Of a DNA stretch of 64,000 nt, positions 62,055 through 64,000 are shown one piece after another. Under the pieces are notes generated by a model, which worked only from the letters and a program-made list of their open reading frames with translations, did not search any database and had not been told where the DNA came from. How positions within the stretch are numbered: position 1 is the stretch's first letter; every line of letters begins with the position of its first letter. Made by a program: the position numbers and the translations under genes. Source of the stretch: Bacteroidales bacterium (lineage in GTDB: Bacteria; Bacteroidota; Bacteroidia; Bacteroidales; WCHB1-69); contig JAFPXF010000026.1 of NCBI GenBank assembly GCA_017394765.1, positions 97,160-161,159 on the forward strand, read 5' to 3'.

Positions 62055-63596
62055 TCATTGTCTTTTCGAAATCTCAGCGTACAGTGCCAATCCTTTTTCA
62101 GTAAGGTAATAGGCTTGGTCTCGGCGTTTGGGCGCATCGGGATAAAGCAATGCCACATACCCTTTTTCAATGGAGGGAATCAGATAGCGTTTTCGGAAAC
62201 TATCTAAGCCCGTTAAATTCATTTTTTTCATTATTTCAGCAGAAGAAACCGTATTCCCCCGTATGGTTAAAATTATCCTTTTCATCTTGTCATCCACTTC
62301 ACCAGTTTCTTTACCTCTTTCTTTACCTCTTTCTTTACCTCTTTCTTCACCTCTTTCTTCACCTCTTTCTTCACCTCTTTCTTGTACTTCTGGTCGCCAA
62401 AGAACAACCCGAAAATCATCATCTTGGTGGAATTCCGGTTTACGGAGTCCATATTCTAAACAGTGGTCGATTATATCGGTGGTACCTGTTCCCATTTGTT
62501 CTATATAGCCGGAAAGATAAACGGGATGGGCAAGAACGGGATTGACAGGATTGGAAGTGTGCTCCTTGTTCAATTTCGCGATAGTCATTCCTTGTGGCAG
62601 TTTGCCGGGGTTCCATACTTCCAAGCGGTCTTTGAACAACATCACCTGCACGCTGCCGTTACTTGTATAGTTGCGGTGCACAACCGCATTAACAATAGCT
62701 TCGGTCACGGCCTGCGCCGGCAACTCGGGTGTTACATCCACTTGCGCGGAATGAGTGCGCTCGCCCACGTGTTGGTCTATGCGGCTCATCACAAACCCAA
62801 CCGCCATATCTACCATGTCAAAAACGGTGCCTCCGTATATCTGCTGTGATAGGATGGGTTTTTGGATTTTGGTTCCATAGAACTGCGCGCATTTGACAGT
62901 GGCGGAGACGAACCACTTTTGAACATCCTTGGCAAATAGCAAAAGAGCGGCATTCTTGAGTTTGTCGTCTTCGGTTATCAGATGAAGACTAAGCAGAATC
63001 TGACGAATGTTTTCCTCCGAGTATTGCAGTGGGAATTGCCTTTTTTCGCGAGCCATCCCCACGAACCACTTTATCTTGTTCTTATCCAAATCGTCAATGC
63101 TCGCCTCTGGATAAACGGAAGCATCAAAAGGCGCATTACGGAGAATTTGATTCGAGGTCATATATTCTATCAACGAGGCGTAAACACCGCTCTGCAATTC
63201 TTCGTATGAACGGAATGTGTTGCGTATAACGGAGTTATCAATCTTCTGCTTAAAGGCTTCTTCTTTTGCTTCCCGTTCAGATATGTCCTTGATGAAGGCT
63301 ATTCTGTAAGCATGATGAGCGGTGGCGGTATCGTATTCCCGTTCTGTGGGCGAAATCCCGTTGGCATCTTCAAAACCATAACGCTTACCTAAAAGAAGGA
63401 GATAAATTCCCGCATCAGCTGCCTGCTCAAGATAGGCTGTTTGTGCAGACTTGTCTTGCGCAGGTAATTCCTCGAACAAAAATGGGTCAAAATACATCGA
63501 AAACAGTGAATCTTGCCGTATATAATCGGCTATTTGCCTGCGTTCTTTCGCAAATTCATTCTGTACACTGCTGATGAATATTTTGGTGCGGTTCAT
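62055..63596 (-). CDS. DUF4062 protein with ATPase and winged-helix domains
   Basis: 513 residues. N-terminal DUF4062 domain (about 1-140: KIFISSVQNEFAKERRQIAD, YLLLLGKRYGF, SPTEREYDTA). Middle HATPase-like, RecG-C/AlbA-type region (about 215-390): AIVNAVVHRNYTSNGSVQV, LEVWNPGKLPQG, and YIEQMGTGTTDII. A hydrophilic tandem repeat of ERGE/ERGK units (about 395-425) leads to a C-terminal winged-helix (VSSAEIMKKMNLTGLDSFRK). The combination of a sensor-like N-terminus and an ATPase is frequent in accessory and defence loci, which is suggestive but not proof. Confidence 0.8.
   Translation of the reverse strand: MNRTKIFISSVQNEFAKERRQIADYIRQDSLFSMYFDPFLFEELPAQDKSAQTAYLEQAADAGIYLLLLGKRYGFEDANGISPTEREYDTATAHHAYRIAFIKDISEREAKEEAFKQKIDNSVIRNTFRSYEELQSGVYASLIEYMTSNQILRNAPFDASVYPEASIDDLDKNKIKWFVGMAREKRQFPLQYSEENIRQILLSLHLITEDDKLKNAALLLFAKDVQKWFVSATVKCAQFYGTKIQKPILSQQIYGGTVFDMVDMAVGFVMSRIDQHVGERTHSAQVDVTPELPAQAVTEAIVNAVVHRNYTSNGSVQVMLFKDRLEVWNPGKLPQGMTIAKLNKEHTSNPVNPVLAHPVYLSGYIEQMGTGTTDIIDHCLEYGLRKPEFHQDDDFRVVLWRPEVQERGEERGEERGEERGKERGKERGKETGEVDDKMKRIILTIRGNTVSSAEIMKKMNLTGLDSFRKRYLIPSIEKGYVALLYPDAPKRRDQAYYLTEKGLALYAEISKRQ
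62304..62385. repeat. 12-base tandem repeat inside the DUF4062 gene
   Basis: Six units of CCTCTTTCTTYA (plus strand) from 62314, preceded by a partial unit, encoding the four-residue repeat ERG(E/K) on the minus strand. Because the unit is 12 bases, gain or loss keeps the frame. Confidence 0.9.
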
Positions 63597-63633
63597 TTGT
63601 TATTTCAAAAAGATAATTCCAGCCGCAAAAATA

Positions 63634-63838
63634 ATCATTTTTGGGACGTGAAAAACGGATATCTGAAAAAATAGGGAGGGCTTATCTCATCATCCTTTCC
63701 AACTTGTCTTTCCACTTTTTTCCAATGTGGCATCTCATTGGTCAACAACGCATAAAACTCTTTGGTGTGATTTAGATGTACCAAATGACAAAGTTCATGG
63801 GTAATGACGTATTCAATTGGAAATATATGGTGAATATC
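63634..63838 (-). pseudogene. C-terminal remnant of a YgjP-like zinc metallopeptidase
   Basis: About 68 codons from 63838 without a start and with an in-frame TAA just before. It reads FPIEYVITHELCHLVHLNHT, then KEFYALLTNEMPHWKKVE, matching the HExxH-x3-HxNH signature and end of the YgjP-like (DUF45/M48) metallopeptidases. The N-terminal two-thirds are gone. Confidence 0.75.
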
Positions 63839-63895
63839 TTATCGCAAAGAGGACAAATATTTTAGGGAGAATAGTGACAGAATAAGAAAAATTTT

Positions 63896-63903
63896 TATTT
63901 TTG
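63896..63903 (+). promoter_or_regulatory. -7 box of the WbuC-like gene
   Basis: TATTTTTG followed by C on the plus strand, 8 bases before the ATG at 63912. Confidence 0.5.
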
Positions 63904-63911
63904 CCAATTGT

Positions 63912-64000
63912 ATGACACAAAATAAGGGGAAGACTATTATGGTGATAGACAATGAGATACTTGACAGTTTGACCGCCCGGGCCCAAGCATCGCCCCGGCT
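63912..64000 (+). CDS. WbuC-like cupin (3' end outside window)
   Basis: The 29 visible codons read MTQNKGKTIMVIDNEILDSL then TARAQASPRL. This matches the start of WbuC-family cupin-fold metalloproteins, which have DDALLDxLSAxAAASPR at this point. A later ATG (63939) is an alternative start. WbuC genes are found in O-antigen loci; the downstream context is not visible. Confidence 0.6.
   Translation, partial: MTQNKGKTIMVIDNEILDSLTARAQASPR

Noticed and set aside
62304..62385. Possible CRISPR-like or satellite array
   Set aside because: Units are 12 bases without spacers, in frame inside a coding sequence.

Overview
The window comes from an anaerobic member of the Bacteroidales. The evidence is: intergenic -7 boxes of the TAnnTTTG type instead of sigma70 boxes; two secreted proteases ending in type IX secretion sorting domains; a Bacteroidetes-type DUF4919 protein; and fermentative or anaerobic enzymes (the [FeFe]-hydrogenase maturase HydG, acetate kinase, butyrate kinase). 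Starts were chosen from domain boundaries, signal peptides and promoters, because Shine-Dalgarno sequences are weak throughout. No species can be named from the sequence.

Layout. 0-8.4 kb: the 3' end of hydG, a PspC protein, a hairpin-rich 259-bp element bounded by inverted repeats, a beta-helix lipoprotein with truA, and a three-gene unit (fused peptide-type ABC ATPase, MauE/DoxX-thioredoxin membrane protein, TetR-like regulator). 8.4-19.1 kb: alaS, a HAD phosphatase, a TPR/OmpA lipoprotein, the trkA-trkH potassium uptake pair diverging from purB, upp, and 5-formyl-THF cyclo-ligase. 19.3-23.8 kb: a gingipain-like C25 protease with surE and a small membrane protein. 23.8-31.4 kb: grpE-dnaJ, ackA, tRNA-Lys, folE, a metallo-beta-lactamase-fold hydrolase, a MORN-repeat protein and sufE. 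31.4-38.8 kb: a long minus-strand run ftsQ-ftsA-ftsZ-mlaE-mlaF-cvpA-M6 protease-sufE with tiny gaps or overlaps. 38.9-50.3 kb: nadK, buk, a membrane metallophosphoesterase, pdxA-infB-nusA, tRNA-Gln, tRNA-Arg(ACG), tadA-mutY and an OmpA lipoprotein.

From about 50.3 kb to the end the character changes to an accessory mosaic. It holds gene remnants (a broken bcp copy, a truncated minus-strand ORF, a metallopeptidase tail), a conserved promoter/leader repeat present twice, hairpin repeats present several times, two AAA+/DUF4143 ATPases, a glutamine amidotransferase, a pRiA4b ORF-3-like protein, a stand-alone kinase-like protein of the polyvalent type, and a DUF4062-plus-ATPase protein. Between 57.8 and 62 kb the repeats separate most of the genes, which suggests one-at-a-time cassette gain. 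The window closes with the start of a WbuC-like cupin gene.

The core genes work together in recognisable ways: TadA sits beside the tRNA-Arg(ACG) it is expected to deaminate, TrkA gates TrkH, GrpE and DnaJ are DnaK co-chaperones, FtsQ/A/Z form the divisome start, and MlaE/F form a lipid ABC transporter core. No complete, clearly new system can be proven by reading alone. The strongest leads are the repeat-linked cassette region, the duplicated leader, the inverted-repeat element at 1.7-2.0 kb and the octamer repeat abutting upp.
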